Assembly: GCA_022266195.1 (NCBI GenBank)
Contig: WHVY01000001.1
Coordinates: forward strand, 19,406,001 to 19,470,000
From: Tetranychus cinnabarinus
Taxonomy: Eukaryota; Arthropoda; Arachnida; Trombidiformes; Tetranychidae
DNA length: 64,000 bases
Reading direction: 5' to 3'
Shown: one piece after another, positions 37,501 through 48,132 of the stretch
Position numbering within the stretch: position 1 is the stretch's first letter
How the letters are laid out: every line of letters begins with the position of its first letter
Notes under the pieces: model-generated
The model's input: only the letters and a program-made list of their open reading frames with translations
What the model was told of the DNA's origin: nothing
Database searches by the model: none
Made by a program: the position numbers and the translations under genes

Positions 37501-38075
37501 TTCCAAGACTCGAGTAAAAATTTAATCAATGAAGCGAAAAGCAAACCACAAAAATCATATGGATCAAGATTGATTATCAAAACTAAAAATTGGCTAATCA
37601 CTTTTATCCAACCTTGCCAACAACTCTTATGGTGATTTTAATCAATTTCAAACAATGATAATTTTGATACTAATAATTGTTTTTCTTTTCAGGAATCAAA
37701 TAACAGATACGACGCGTTTACTTTTAATGACGACAACTCTTCTAGTTATGCTTTTCTTATCTGCTTTGATTTTCCTTTATCGAGTCGAGCAAGTACACAG
37801 TGAGTTATTAACACTTCAACAAAACACAGAAGCCAAGTAAGTAAAGCTTCATTGGAACCATTTCATTATTAAATTTTTTTCTCTAATATTAAATCTTTTC
37901 TCTATTTTGTTTCCATAGTGATTTTAATCAAGTGCAATTAAAGCAAATAGAGTTGCGAAAGGAGATCAAAAGGCTTGTAAATCTACTCGAAAAGAAGACA
38001 ATGGAATTAACCGTTCTTAAGGAAAGAATCGAAGAGATTCTAAACTCTTTCAATCACTTATCAACTTGTTCATGA
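34563..38075 (+). CDS. GRAM-domain ER membrane protein, GRAMD2-like
   Basis: Predicted 564 aa in six exons: 34563-35220, 35327-35430, 35528-35623, 37096-37631, 37693-37836 and 37919-38075, all with GT/AG ends and consistent phases. The first ~200 residues are Ser/Thr-rich and disordered. The GRAM domain (about residues 215-310) is spread over exons 1-4, with the family pattern HEKLIDWYSC, LLQGYLYISENYFAFYSN, LLIPMCDVISVTKEKTA and YVFGSLLSRESTFRLM. An acidic linker, one transmembrane helix (about 485-510) and a short C-terminal coiled coil follow. No VASt sterol-transfer domain is present, which fits GRAMD2A/2B rather than Aster/GRAMD1. By family, GRAMD2A tethers ER to plasma membrane through PI(4,5)P2. 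A separate short Met-started open frame at the TM exon is just exon 5. Confidence 0.85.
35624..37095 (+). other. GRAM gene intron 3, carrying a foldback element
   Basis: A 1.47 kb intron, much larger than the other introns of this gene. The excess is partly the foldback element at 36166-36609. The rest is AT-rich without recognisable content. Confidence 0.85.
36166..36609. mobile_element. Foldback (long inverted repeat) element
   Basis: The left arm (about 36166-36310) is matched by the right arm (about 36474-36609) in reverse complement over roughly 140 bp, with scattered mismatches and small indels. Shared segments include AAGTAAAATATCT, ATCAACACCATT, TTTGTTTGGTT, AGATCTCGATGC and ATGCAATTTTTAT. 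The unique centre is about 160 bp and non-coding. The structure is typical of a foldback MITE. Arm divergence suggests it is old. Target-site duplications are not clear. Confidence 0.85.
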
Positions 38076-38821
38076 TGAAATTTGTTTGAAAATGATTTTG
38101 TCCATGTCTTGATTCAATTACCTGAACAGACATTGATCTAATATGAACAAGCTGAATCCATTGATGGTCAATGGATTGAAAGATTCATAACTAAATTCAA
38201 TTAAGGAAACTCTACTGGCAATCAATTTGATCAAAAGAAAATTTATCTTATAAAACAAAAAACCTCCAAGCCAAGTGAACCAAAGAAAATAGATCATAAT
38301 TATTTTATGAATTTCAATTGTGAATTCTTCCTGTTTATTTCTCACTACCTTAATGAGAGAGAAAATCCTTAGATTTTAAAGTGGACCATTATTTCATGCA
38401 AAGAACGATTCAGGTTGTTCTTTGTCTACAAGATCACTTTTAACGCTACCAAGGGCAGATACAAAAAAAGGAACCTTCAATCAAACAAAATTGTAATTTA
38501 TTCTATTTTAACTAAGTTAGTTGAACTATAATTTATTATGTATGTTTAAATTCAACACGTCGGTTGAATACATTAATTTGAAACTCGTGATCAAAGAATA
38601 ATTTCACCAGTAACATATCTGTTAAATTCGCATTCAACTTTGATCTGATTAAACACGTTTTTCCTCCTCACAGAGCCTCGGCTAATTGTGAACATTAAAT
38701 TGTTTTTGACAATTTTGTTTTTATAAAAATTTAAATTTACTGATGCATTATCAAGAGAGGAAAGGTGATTTACAATTGATTTATTTTAGGAACAGCGGCA
38801 TTTAGGCAACACAAGTTTTCA
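38076..38821. other. Intergenic between convergent GRAM gene and macrodomain gene
   Basis: Convergent 3' ends. A minus-strand AATAAA (TTTATT on +, 38780-38785) lies 37 nt past the macrodomain stop and is a good polyadenylation signal. Nothing else is recognised. Confidence 0.6.
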
Positions 38822-39918
38822 TTAGTTATTTGAAATTTTATCGCATGTTGGAAAGTAAGTGGCCATCGTATTTTTATAAGCTTTGATATCAACCTCCATA
38901 AACAGACAGAAGATGACTCGGTCTATTGTTTTAACATATTCAGGTTCCCGATCAAGCCATTCTCTAACCGAACTACAAGCAACTTGAGCTGCGTGCTCAT
39001 TTGGATAGCGGTAAACTCCGGTTGAAATACAGGGAAACGCAATGCTTTTTAAGTTGTGACTTTTCATTAGGTCTAAACATTTAGTATAACAACTCTTCAG
39101 TAAGTCGGGCTTTTCACCAACCGGTCCAACAGTATGAATTATATCTGTTAATAAAAACGAGATAGATCGTATTCAATAAATTAAAATAGACTCAATAGAC
39201 ACAGCTGTGATTATGTAGATAAATATCAAATTTTTAGATTCAAAGATTCGATAAAAAACACAATCACTTAGCGCTGATATCTTACATCTAGCTGGCAATT
39301 TGTATCCTCCAGTGATTTTAGCCTCACCAGTTTCACAGCCACCAAGTAATTTACAAGCTTTTTTTAATGATTCCATACCAGCTGCTTTGTGGATAGCCCC
39401 ATCAACACCACCTCCACCAGCTAACTTTTTATTGGCAGCATTAACAATACAGTCGATTTCAAGATTTGTAATATCTCCGATGAATAAGGAAACTCTGAAG
39501 ATAGAAAGCATAAACTCAAGTAAAGCAATAGAACACAGGTCAAGGATGCGACTTCCTGCTAGCTCAGAGTCTAAAAATTGATAAATTTGTTAATAATTAC
39601 TTACTTATTGTTGATAGTTTCGTTGTATTGCCATGGACCATTCGATTCCCCAGCAATATGGTTAGCAAGAGCATATAATGTCCAGGATGTGATACTGGAA
39701 AGATCTACATATTTATTGCCACATGAATAAAATTTTCGTTTCGACTGTACATCCATTCGAAGATATCTGTCCTTTTCCTGGGCAACTTCATCTTCTAAAT
39801 GTTTCCTTTGTCCTTCATTTAACTCCATGTCACTATTAACACTGTCACTGAAAAATGATCGAAGAGCGTTTCTGTTAATAGAAGAAGAATTTGGATTGTT
39901 ATAAATGGCAACTGGCAT
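38822..39918 (-). CDS. MacroD-type ADP-ribose hydrolase (macrodomain)
   Basis: Removes mono-ADP-ribose from proteins and deacetylates O-acetyl-ADP-ribose, by family. Exons on the minus strand are 39605-39918, 39286-39494 and 38822-39144, giving 281 aa. The N-terminal ~100 residues contain a helical stretch (KDRYLRMDVQSKRK...) like the lead-in of MACROD1/2. The macrodomain begins at VSLFIGDITNLEIDCIVNAAN. It keeps NAAN (122-125), the GGGGVDGAIHKAAG loop, TGEAKITGGYKLPA, IIHTVGP and CISTGVYRYP, so the binding site looks intact. The open frame extends upstream in a GTG-started reading; the ATG at 39918 is the first Met. A further 5' exon coding for a targeting peptide cannot be excluded. MACROD1 versus MACROD2 is not resolvable here. 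Confidence 0.9.
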
Positions 39919-40323
39919 TCTGTCATGGCAACTGACCACAACTGACCAAGTTTAATATCCTTGGCTAAAGGATTTTAAAGACAATTTTTATGTTAACTAA
40001 TTGTTGTTAAATCATTGTTTACCGTTAAAATCGATTAATTTTCATTCTTTCAATAAATGAACCAAATTTGTTTGTGAAATTTTTCTATTTTTGGGTTATA
40101 TTGAACAATTACATTGGAATTATTGAATTGGTAAATTACATTGGTTTTATTACATATATCACCAATATTATCTCGATATATCGAAATTATCGATATGTTT
40201 ATGTTTGTGCCATGTGGTTTGTGCTTGCACTTTGCTTCTGAATCAAAATCAGATTTAAATTTCCACGCAGTGTTTTTTTTTCATTTATTTATTATTACCA
40301 TTTAATTTAGTGTTTGTTCAAAA
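39919..40323. other. Divergent promoter region, macrodomain gene and NIP7
   Basis: A 405-bp AT-rich spacer between head-to-head genes, so it probably contains a bidirectional promoter. A short palindromic ATCGATA-type cluster occurs at about 40172-40198. Confidence 0.5.
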
Positions 40324-41026
40324 ATGAGACCTTTAACAGACGAAGAGATGAAACAAGTTTTCGGTAAACTTGTCAAGTATATTGGTGAAAACACTAGTTT
40401 ATTGATTAACCGATCTGATGATACCTATTGTTTTCGATTACATAAAAATAGAGTTTATTATTGTTCGGAAAAGTTGATGAAAAAGGCTGCAAGTATAAGT
40501 CGTGAAAATTTAATATCTTTCGGATCTTGTTTTGGTAAATTCACATCGAGTCAAAAATTTCGTCTTACAATAACTGCTTTGGATTATTTGGCACCTTATG
40601 CTAAGGTAAGTTTATTTTTGTAAACCAATGAATTACCTGAATTATGACAATATATTTCTCTTCTCTCCATCTTTAGTTCAAAGTATGGCTAAAACCTTCC
40701 GCTGAACAATCATTCCTTTATGGTAATCATGTTTTAAAGTCAGGACTAGGCAGAATAACAGAAAACACACCTCAATATCAAGGAGTTGTAGTTTTTTCAA
40801 TGTCTGAAGTACCTTTGGTAAGTACATTTTGTGTATTTTGTACTCATATTTTTTCATTTTTATAATAGTCAGTATCCTCATTATCGATCAAATTTTTTCT
40901 TCTTTTTAGGGTTTCGGGACAACAGCCAAGTCAACCAGTGATTGCAGAAGAGCCGATCCAATGACAATAGTTTGTTTCCATCAAGCAGATATCGGAGAGT
41001 ATTTGAGAGACGAAGATATCCTTTAA
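40324..41026 (+). CDS. NIP7: 60S ribosome subunit biogenesis protein NIP7
   Basis: A small nucleolar protein needed for 27S/pre-rRNA processing and 60S assembly. Exons 40324-40605, 40677-40817 and 40910-41026 are phase 0 throughout and give 179 aa (human 180). The start MRPLTDEEMKQVFGKLVKYI and the segment YCFRLHKNRVYYCSEKLMK are diagnostic. The C-terminal PUA-like RNA-binding domain begins around residue 95 (FKVWLKPSAEQSFLYGNHVLKS) and continues through GVVVFSMSEVPLGFGTTAKST. An AATAAA lies at 41136-41141, 110 nt past the stop. Confidence 0.97.
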
Positions 41027-41135
41027 TTGTATCGAATATTTTTTTTGATTGTTGACATCTGTCAAGCATTTAATCTTATCTTCGATAATAATCCAGCACC
41101 AATATGTTTGTGATAAATTGATAATTGAAGATAAA

Positions 41136-41182
41136 AATAAATCACTGGCAGCTGTAGTTTTTTAAAATTGTGGTTCTTTATT
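41136..41182. promoter_or_regulatory. Opposed polyadenylation signals of NIP7 and PCID2
   Basis: AATAAA on + at 41136-41141 (for NIP7) and AATAAA on minus at 41177-41182 (for PCID2) lie inside the 180 bp separating the two stops. The two 3' UTRs should overlap or nearly touch. Confidence 0.65.
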
Positions 41183-41206
41183 ACTCGGCAAAGTTGATCA
41201 TTTCTC

Positions 41207-42421
41207 TTATGACAATTGAGTTAAAGGCGGGAAAGGATTTTGCTTGGAAATTACTAGTTTTTGATGAGCCAGGGAAATATATCCCTTAATTTTACCTTCA
41301 TAAATAAGGTTAGCCAAAATACAATTAACCTCTTCAATAGAAACGTTTTCATTTCTTAAAAATTGAAGAACATGTCGAAAGGATTCAATAGGGACTTGAT
41401 GAGTTTTGAGTATAAGGCAAACTTTCTTGAAAACATTCCTATAAGCAATAATCTTTAGTTTATCTAAGATAAGATAAATGCCATATTTCCAGAAAAAGTC
41501 AGAGTATGTTTCCAGAGCATTATCCAGAGCATTTAAGTTACCTTCTTTAACAGCTTGGGTTACTGGTGCGAATGGCATAAGGTTGTATTTCTCCAGTAGT
41601 TTTTGTGTTGGCATGACACCTAAAAGCATTTTTACGGGTATCAGAAAAATTAAGACGAGTCTTTTGTTCTTGCGAGAACTGGAATGACAATTTGCAAATG
41701 AAAATGATAACATTTTATCAGCATTTTTGTAGTCAGAATCGAACATGTGCTTCATGCCAAGATAATAAAAGTAGGTAACTTTTTGGGCTTTGGTGAAGTA
41801 CGTCATGATATTGGCATTATCCAAAGCTCGGATCAATGGCTTACATAAATGCAGTTTATTCACACGAAAGTAAATCTTGAATAATTGATTAACAAGATTC
41901 ATCATGGCTATTCTTTTTGACTTTTCCATAGTAGTTCTGCAATCATTGGCAACAGCTCGAAACATTGACATCAGAGGCTCAGCTGCCTTTTCCAAATACT
42001 CGTTAGGAATGTAAAGCCCATCTCTTGATTTTCCAGAATTTTTATGACCATTTTGAATGTCGGCAGCAATTGCTAATAACCTTAAATCACGAGCCATTAC
42101 ACAAATAACTGGAACCATCCAATTTTCTTCTTTCATGGTGGCCAATGCTTTACTTAACATACCGACGCAGTTAGCCTGTTCTTTATAAGCATAAATATAG
42201 TCCCCATTAGCCAGAAGAAAACAACAATGGATATGACCAAAAATAATCTGTGACCAATTTGGATGAACATGGTTGTTGACATAATTTTGATTCACCTCGT
42301 TCATAATTGCTTCATTGGTAGCATGATCGGTGTCTTGATAGGTTAATAGGCGAGACAAGGGAACACCACGTTTATTGTTGATATGTTCACTGACCAAATA
42401 GATATAATGTTGAAAATTCAT
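41207..42421 (-). CDS. PCID2: PCI domain-containing protein 2 (TREX-2 subunit)
   Basis: A homologue of yeast Thp1 and relative of CSN12: a component of the nuclear-pore-associated TREX-2 mRNA export complex, with GANP and DSS1. A single uninterrupted frame of 404 aa (human 399) begins at an ATG at 42421. Recognisable stretches are VIFGHIHCCFLLANGDYIYAY-like at residues ~55-80 and NQLFKIYFRVNKLHLCKPLIRA centrally. YFYYLGMKHMFDSDYKNADKML and a C-terminal winged-helix/PCI part follow (IPVKMLLGVMPTQKLLEKYNL, then a helix ending KIKGYISLAHQKLVISK). There is no intron, unlike the upstream neighbours. Its ATG-proximal region faces a 1.5 kb spacer with a TAGATGGC motif. Confidence 0.96.
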   Translation of the reverse strand: MNFQHYIYLVSEHINNKRGVPLSRLLTYQDTDHATNEAIMNEVNQNYVNNHVHPNWSQIIFGHIHCCFLLANGDYIYAYKEQANCVGMLSKALATMKEENWMVPVICVMARDLRLLAIAADIQNGHKNSGKSRDGLYIPNEYLEKAAEPLMSMFRAVANDCRTTMEKSKRIAMMNLVNQLFKIYFRVNKLHLCKPLIRALDNANIMTYFTKAQKVTYFYYLGMKHMFDSDYKNADKMLSFSFANCHSSSRKNKRLVLIFLIPVKMLLGVMPTQKLLEKYNLMPFAPVTQAVKEGNLNALDNALETYSDFFWKYGIYLILDKLKIIAYRNVFKKVCLILKTHQVPIESFRHVLQFLRNENVSIEEVNCILANLIYEGKIKGYISLAHQKLVISKQNPFPPLTQLS

Positions 42422-43888
42422 CGTGTTTGAGATACGAGAAGAAAATTTGAAAATATAAGATCACTAAAGATGGTTAAAAAGAAATACAAATGAGAATAGA
42501 GTAATTTAAAGATGAACACTCATAAAATTGATGTTGGATAGAAACCAAGAGTAAGGTTCTTCCTTACTCTTTGACGATTAATTTGATGAATGGAATTAGA
42601 AAAACCTTTAGACTAGATGAAAGTAAATAAAATCACAACACAAAGGTCATCATAGTCATCATTTGAAATTATTTAAATGAAATTTGGTCATCTTTAAAAT
42701 TTAAGCTGTTTTTTATCAGCTGATTTGTAAATGATAAGTTTCGCGGTTTAGATCAATGGAGCCATCTATGAATGCAATAAAAATTAGTTTACATTCTCGG
42801 TTTCTTGTATCCATTTATAATCAAATCATTTTGTTAGTTCCTAATTGTATTACTTATTGATTCTTTATTTATCAATTTGCTAAAAGTACGATCAATGGCT
42901 GCTGTTCTCTGATAATCAATGTTACAATCATATCTTGAAGGCAAGTCGCTGACAAACAAACTGACAAGTGAGTGTTGATTTGTATGTTTGGATCAAATAA
43001 GCTATTATAATTTATTTCAGTTTATTAGCTTTTATTATAATGAACAGTTCATTAAATTTATTTTTAAAACTCTTTAAATCGAAGAAAAACCATTGAAAAA
43101 AATGAAAGTAGATGTCCTATCAAGTTATTTTATTTGTGCGGCTTTCTTAAATCGAAATCTTCCCTTTAAAAATTTACTTCGGATTCTTATTCTTGAATTC
43201 ATAGTTTATTGATACAATTGAATTTATTTTTCAATTAAATATCAGGTGGGCTATCAAGTAAACTAAATTAAACACTTCCATGGACCCAAAGGCACCAGAC
43301 CCATCACCATCTTTAATTTAACAGATAACAGCTTGGTAGAGAGAATGATAACTAATTACGATTCTTCACATAAATAAGAATTAATTTAGTGAAATAACTG
43401 GACAACGTAATTGGACTTTCATTTTTTTAATTGTTCGTATTCCAGACATATCCAAAGGAACATTTTTTGTCTTTAAGTCTTTTCAACGCAGGTCTGCGTT
43501 ATAAACCACCTTTTGATCCAGATTTGAGCAATAGCGTTATCTTTCGAACCATTCACACTGATTAGATGAAAGGTTTTTGGAAAGTAAATGTACATGGGAA
43601 AAATTGAATTGTGCAATTATGGCTAGTAAGCTTCCAATTGTGTGAAGATCATAATGCAATTTATACACAGTGAATTCCGATATTATACAAATTGAGTTTC
43701 CAATCAATCGAAACTTGAGGACATAGAATTCGTTAATTGACGATTATTATTCATCGTTGTTGGATTACAAAACAGGTTTGGCGATATGGAATTATATTAC
43801 TTTTTTAGTAACACCTTGGACTTATCTCCTTCTCCGGAATATTATATGAAATCAATTTTCATGCTTAGAGTAATCTAATTGTAGAGAT
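42422..43888. other. Intergenic PCID2 (5' side) to SPIN90 (3' side)
   Basis: Contains the PCID2 promoter and the SPIN90 3' UTR; both genes are on the minus strand. A near-palindrome (AACGCAGGTCTGCGTT) is at 43485-43500. A short GC-richer patch at about 43278-43320 holds a 13-codon ATG frame, too small to support. I see no other feature. Confidence 0.5.
42761..42768 (-). promoter_or_regulatory. TAGATGGC motif upstream of PCID2
   Basis: Exact 8-mer on the minus strand, 340 bp upstream of the PCID2 ATG and in the same orientation as the gene. Confidence 0.4.
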
Positions 43889-45787
43889 TCAAACTGTTTC
43901 TGCTGTTAATAATTCTTTGATCATCCTGACCATTCGTTTTTCATTATCAGGACTTGACTCATGGGAATAGATTGCATCTATACATTGGTTGACTTCGATA
44001 AGTTTATGTGGCTCCTCTTTGTAATTGGTGTTTTTGATTATATTATAGAGTAATTTGAGGTAAGAGAAACGATTTTCATCTTCGTCTTGAATATTATTGA
44101 GATGTGAGATTAATATATCGATCATAACTCTGACGTCGTTGTAATAAAAGAGATTCGCAAGTTCAGGATCTTCAAAAACCTCGGTTAACAATTTATGAAC
44201 AGCATTGGGTCGATCACAGGTTTTCATAGGTTTACCAAAATAATTGATTAAAAGAGTTGGGTCCTCTTCCCAGTTCAAGTAAGAGACTAGATTTTCCATC
44301 AAACATTTGACATTAGACCTCATTCTGATAGCTTTCAGGACCAGATTACTCTCATTTAAATCGAAATGTAGATTGAATGCCAAAATTGGAGGAATACACA
44401 TTTCTAATGGTATTTTATGTTCCAACTTGTTTCCTTCAATATCTTCACCTTCAATTAAATCCAATTGACTGTTGACATATTTTTCGTTAACATGTTCATA
44501 CAAATTAATAGGAGGTTTTTGTCCAGATCCAAAAACGTAGGTAAATAATATGGACGCTTTAGACCATCTTTCAATATCGTCACGATGATTTATCATTTCA
44601 TTGGCCAAGGAAGCCGGTAAAACAGTCGATAAGAAATTATCTTCAATCATATTATCATTTAGACGAATTATTTCCATAAGAACAGAGTAAAGTTGCATTT
44701 TTAAAGATTTTTTCGTCTCCTCATGAAAATAGCTAATGACCATGTAAACATTATCACAATTGTTCGAGAACATTGCTTCTCGACTGATAGTTGGATTAGC
44801 ATTGGCCAATAATTTAACCATCTCAATCAAGCTTGATTCCATCTCTTCATCATCATGAATAGGCCAACCTCTTTGTTGTTCATCTGCTTTACAGATCCAT
44901 AGTTTATGAAATAACTCCCTTAATTTTATTAAATCAGATGAGTTTTTCATAACTAAGGGTGATGGACATTGGTCAACAGCCTCCAATTTATCAATCAGCT
45001 TTGTCATAGTTTTCTCAATCATAGGCATTTTTTCTCGTAAGTAATTTATCACAGTCTCGATAGTCAATTTACACATTCCATGACTTAATTCTGTAGAAAC
45101 TCTGACTCTTTCAATAAGATCAGCTGCCAAAGAATCATCAATTTCAATTGTTGCCATTTCATCAAGAGTAGTTTCACCTTGAACTAAAATTGTTGGATCA
45201 TTGGTTGTTTGTTCAATCAAATCGACTTGGATTCCAGCTTCAGATGTGCTAATGACTGGTTTTTGTACATTAATTGAATCACAATTATAGCCCAGAATAT
45301 GTTCCTGGACATTACCAGAACTGTCGTTCTCTCCGAGTTTATACAAATTTGGATCAGGATCATTAGTATTTACCACTTCAATAAAATTTGCATCACTAGG
45401 CTGATTAGTGGTGATTTTTTTCGATGAAACAGCTCCTGGTTTGCTTTGTAGTTGGCTAAGCACTTCACATCGAAGTTGAGTTAATTTAACTTGAGCATGG
45501 TTGATTTGGCGTATAGTAATAATTTTTGGATCATTATGGTCAGCATCCAGAACCGAAATAATGGTATCAATCAGCTGCAAAAGTTTAGAGTCCTCCAATG
45601 AGTCTGGTTCAGTGTAATTAGCTGGAATATAGCCAAGTTTACCTTGACAGTTAACTACATACAGCCAATCACCTCGAGGTTCAGTTTGTTTGATTATGAT
45701 GAATCGATCACCAGCTTTACAATGTAACACTTTAAGATCAGAAGCTTGATAATCATAAATCGCTCTTATTAATAAATGAGCGGCCAT
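43889..45787 (-). CDS. NCKIPSD: SPIN90 / NCK-interacting protein with SH3 domain
   Basis: An actin regulator. By family, SPIN90 binds Nck and N-WASP through its SH3 and proline regions and activates Arp2/3 through the C-terminal armadillo-like part, nucleating linear filaments. One uninterrupted frame gives 632 aa from the ATG at 45787. The frame is open 7 codons further upstream, but only from a GTG. The SH3 domain occupies residues ~5-58: AIYDYQ, GDRFIII, WLYVVNCQGKLGYIPANY. A linker with few prolines follows. The conserved C-terminal helical domain covers about 250-600, with segments such as RELFHKLWICKADEQQRG and VFEDPELANLFYYNDVRVMID typical of the family. Shorter than human (about 720 aa), mainly in the linker, so Nck binding via prolines is doubtful. 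Confidence 0.93.
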   Translation of the reverse strand: MAAHLLIRAIYDYQASDLKVLHCKAGDRFIIIKQTEPRGDWLYVVNCQGKLGYIPANYTEPDSLEDSKLLQLIDTIISVLDADHNDPKIITIRQINHAQVKLTQLRCEVLSQLQSKPGAVSSKKITTNQPSDANFIEVVNTNDPDPNLYKLGENDSSGNVQEHILGYNCDSINVQKPVISTSEAGIQVDLIEQTTNDPTILVQGETTLDEMATIEIDDSLAADLIERVRVSTELSHGMCKLTIETVINYLREKMPMIEKTMTKLIDKLEAVDQCPSPLVMKNSSDLIKLRELFHKLWICKADEQQRGWPIHDDEEMESSLIEMVKLLANANPTISREAMFSNNCDNVYMVISYFHEETKKSLKMQLYSVLMEIIRLNDNMIEDNFLSTVLPASLANEMINHRDDIERWSKASILFTYVFGSGQKPPINLYEHVNEKYVNSQLDLIEGEDIEGNKLEHKIPLEMCIPPILAFNLHFDLNESNLVLKAIRMRSNVKCLMENLVSYLNWEEDPTLLINYFGKPMKTCDRPNAVHKLLTEVFEDPELANLFYYNDVRVMIDILISHLNNIQDEDENRFSYLKLLYNIIKNTNYKEEPHKLIEVNQCIDAIYSHESSPDNEKRMVRMIKELLTAETV

Positions 45788-46199
45788 GATATTGGTTTTG
45801 ATGAACACTTAATAATATTTTCGATGGTAACAGTGAACTCGCCAATAGAACTGATGAATAGCAATCGATTAAGTTGAGTTTGTTTCAATACTTTAGATGT
45901 AGTGTCAGTAAAATCAGGCGTACAGGCTGGAGGTGTAATCACTATTTAATCACCAATCAATCAGTATAAATGGGGAAAACAACCATTTCCAAAACATAAA
46001 CATCGAAAACAGTAAGAAGAAACCGAATTTTCACCTTCAGTCAATCGATAGTTTAGCCATCCCAATAGTGGTTACAGAATCAATTGCAGGGACTAAGTTA
46101 CATCGAAAACCATTGACTGAGTGATTTACTGAATTAAATACCAGATGAGGTTATATGGCACTGGCCAAGGTCACCGCAAAATTCACCAAAATAATGTTG

Positions 46200-46335
46200 A
46201 TGTAGAAAAGGAGGTGGGAAAGGGAAAGGAGAGGGAAGCAGACCAGATAGATATCAAAAGAAAGAGGGAGACAATAGAGAAGAGAAACAAGGGAGACAAG
46301 GAAGATGAGGAGTGTCTGGTAAAGATGGAGATAAG
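46200..46335 (+). repeat. Polypurine (GA-rich) tract
   Basis: About 135 bp with strong purine bias on the + strand. It explains the charged 64-codon frame (KGKEREAD..., KRKRETIEKRNKGDKEDEE), which I treat as an artefact. Confidence 0.7.
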
Positions 46336-46948
46336 ATGAAAATGTATTGATCGAAACGGTTAATCATGCTTGTTTTGTAAATAATCAACAGTTGTTCAGT
46401 ATGCGGTTAGTTTAAACAATAACCAGAAGAGTAACAATGTAAAAGCTTTAGATGATTATCGACTATTGACGAGTAAAAGTAGATACAACTGCAAAACCTT
46501 TTTCATTCTCCCATTTTGCTTTCCATTATTTTGATAGGAGAATAGGCAATTGGAGTTATGCTAGTTCAATGGCATCCGAATATTTATGAAGTTAATTGTT
46601 TGTAACTAAATTTTGAGCCGGCCCAAGAGCTTGTACACACTATCGGGATCATCTTCAAGATTATCGCTATCACCGAACACTATGAGTATGGTAAATGAGT
46701 ATTCCATTAAATATAGTGAGAGTCAACCATTTCGACTCCTGTTAGGAAGCAAATTAATCTTTTAGCTAATTTCAATTGAAAAAAAGATCCAAGTCCGCTG
46801 ATGCATTTTCAAACTTGATGAAGTCTGATGATTAGAAGGTACTCATGGTTGACCTCATAATAAGCAAAAGTAAAATCCAGTTCCAATATTTGTTGCGATA
46901 CTTTCTTCTAAATAAGTTATTCCAGGACTAAATTATGTTTCAACCTTA

Positions 46949-47090
46949 ATTGTTAAAGTTTTTGAGGTTCCATCCATGAAACGACATGGTAACATCAAGA
47001 GCATCAGCTGTCATTAGTACAGTGAATTTGCATCCCTTCAAGTAAAACTCATTGACGCGTTTCCATATCTCTTGACAAGGATCATCTAAA
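46949..47090 (-). CDS. Candidate minus-strand terminal exon of an unidentified gene
   Basis: An acceptor-like TTTTTAACATTTAG precedes an open frame reading DDPCQEIWKRVNEFYLKGCK, then FTVLMTADALDVTMSFHGWN, and ends KNFNN at a TAA. A possible upstream exon end (CAATGATCAAG, then GTAATG) lies at about 47141. The residue mix (Cys, Trp, Met, Thr) looks protein-like rather than AT-driven. I recognise no family and found no complete gene model. It may be a fragment, a pseudogene or chance. Confidence 0.25.
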
Positions 47091-48132
47091 TGTTAAAAAT
47101 AAAAAAGAAATAAATTACATTTTTGACAGATCATTACCTTGATCATTATTACAAGATAGCCTTAGGACTATTTAAAGCGCTGATTATGTTAAGAAACATG
47201 ATATGAATACTCAAAGGTGTTAGATAAGTTGTAGCTAAGATATTACAGTAACTGAAACTGAGGTAGCTGAAACAGTGTTAACTTGCAAACTCATCTTGTA
47301 ATTATTGTTTTTTTCACGGCTTTACCCTTTAAACACAGTTTCAAAATAAATTAAGTTATTTGATAATCAACTAATTATGACTTACCATGAAGCTATTAAA
47401 AGCCAATTATTAACAGAAAACAAAGTAACGATAGACCAACTTGGGAATAACTAATCAATCTTTCCATAAAGGACGTATAGCTTGACAACGTGTTTCCATT
47501 TTCCACTATTTAAATTACATGTTGGCTTGGGTTTTAAAACCAAAATATTATGTTTATTAATTAAACAAATTCAATATAACTATTCATTATAATTAACAGG
47601 TGGCTTAATAGCGATAAATATGAAAGACACCATCCAAGAGAAACTTTGTTTACATTTTTGGTCAACTCCTGGTGAGGAGCGAAACAAGTTTTTGAAGAGA
47701 TAGTTTTTGTGCTGCAAAAGTGAAAGATGTTTAATTGTCCGAATTGTTATTAGTCTTGTTGCCTTAGTTACTATCAATTGAAAAATGGTGGTTAAGTTGA
47801 AGTCTTCATGTAGATAAATGTTCTGTGCCATCAATTAATTGTGTCTTCTCAATTAATCATGTTAAAGTCATCTTGAAAGAGTAAGTTGAAACCTCTATAC
47901 TATTCTCTCTACTTTTTGGCGTAACAAAATTGCTTTTTGTTTGTATCAATCCTTATCCCTAACCAGTTTGATTTGACATTAACTTTGTTTTACAATATTC
48001 TTTATTCATTGCAGGATACAATTTTTGAATCAATCTTATTTCAAGTAACTCAAGAAGCTAAAATTAACAGAATCGCTGTAGCAAGTATTGGCGTTGAATC
48101 AATATTTGAAAGTGGTTAAAATAAAGTCTTTC

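Noticed and set aside
43485..43500. Near-palindrome AACGCAGGTCTGCGTT
   Set aside because: Arms of 7 bp with a 2-nt centre; too short to assign a function and not repeated elsewhere.
46145..46339. Highly charged 64-codon frame
   Set aside because: Product of the polypurine tract.
47937..48119. 60-codon frame before CP110 (…DTIFESILFQVTQEAKINRI…)
   Set aside because: Starts with a non-ATG codon, crosses a likely acceptor at 48013-48014 and ends before CP110; best read as CP110 5' UTR. A small separate gene cannot be fully excluded.
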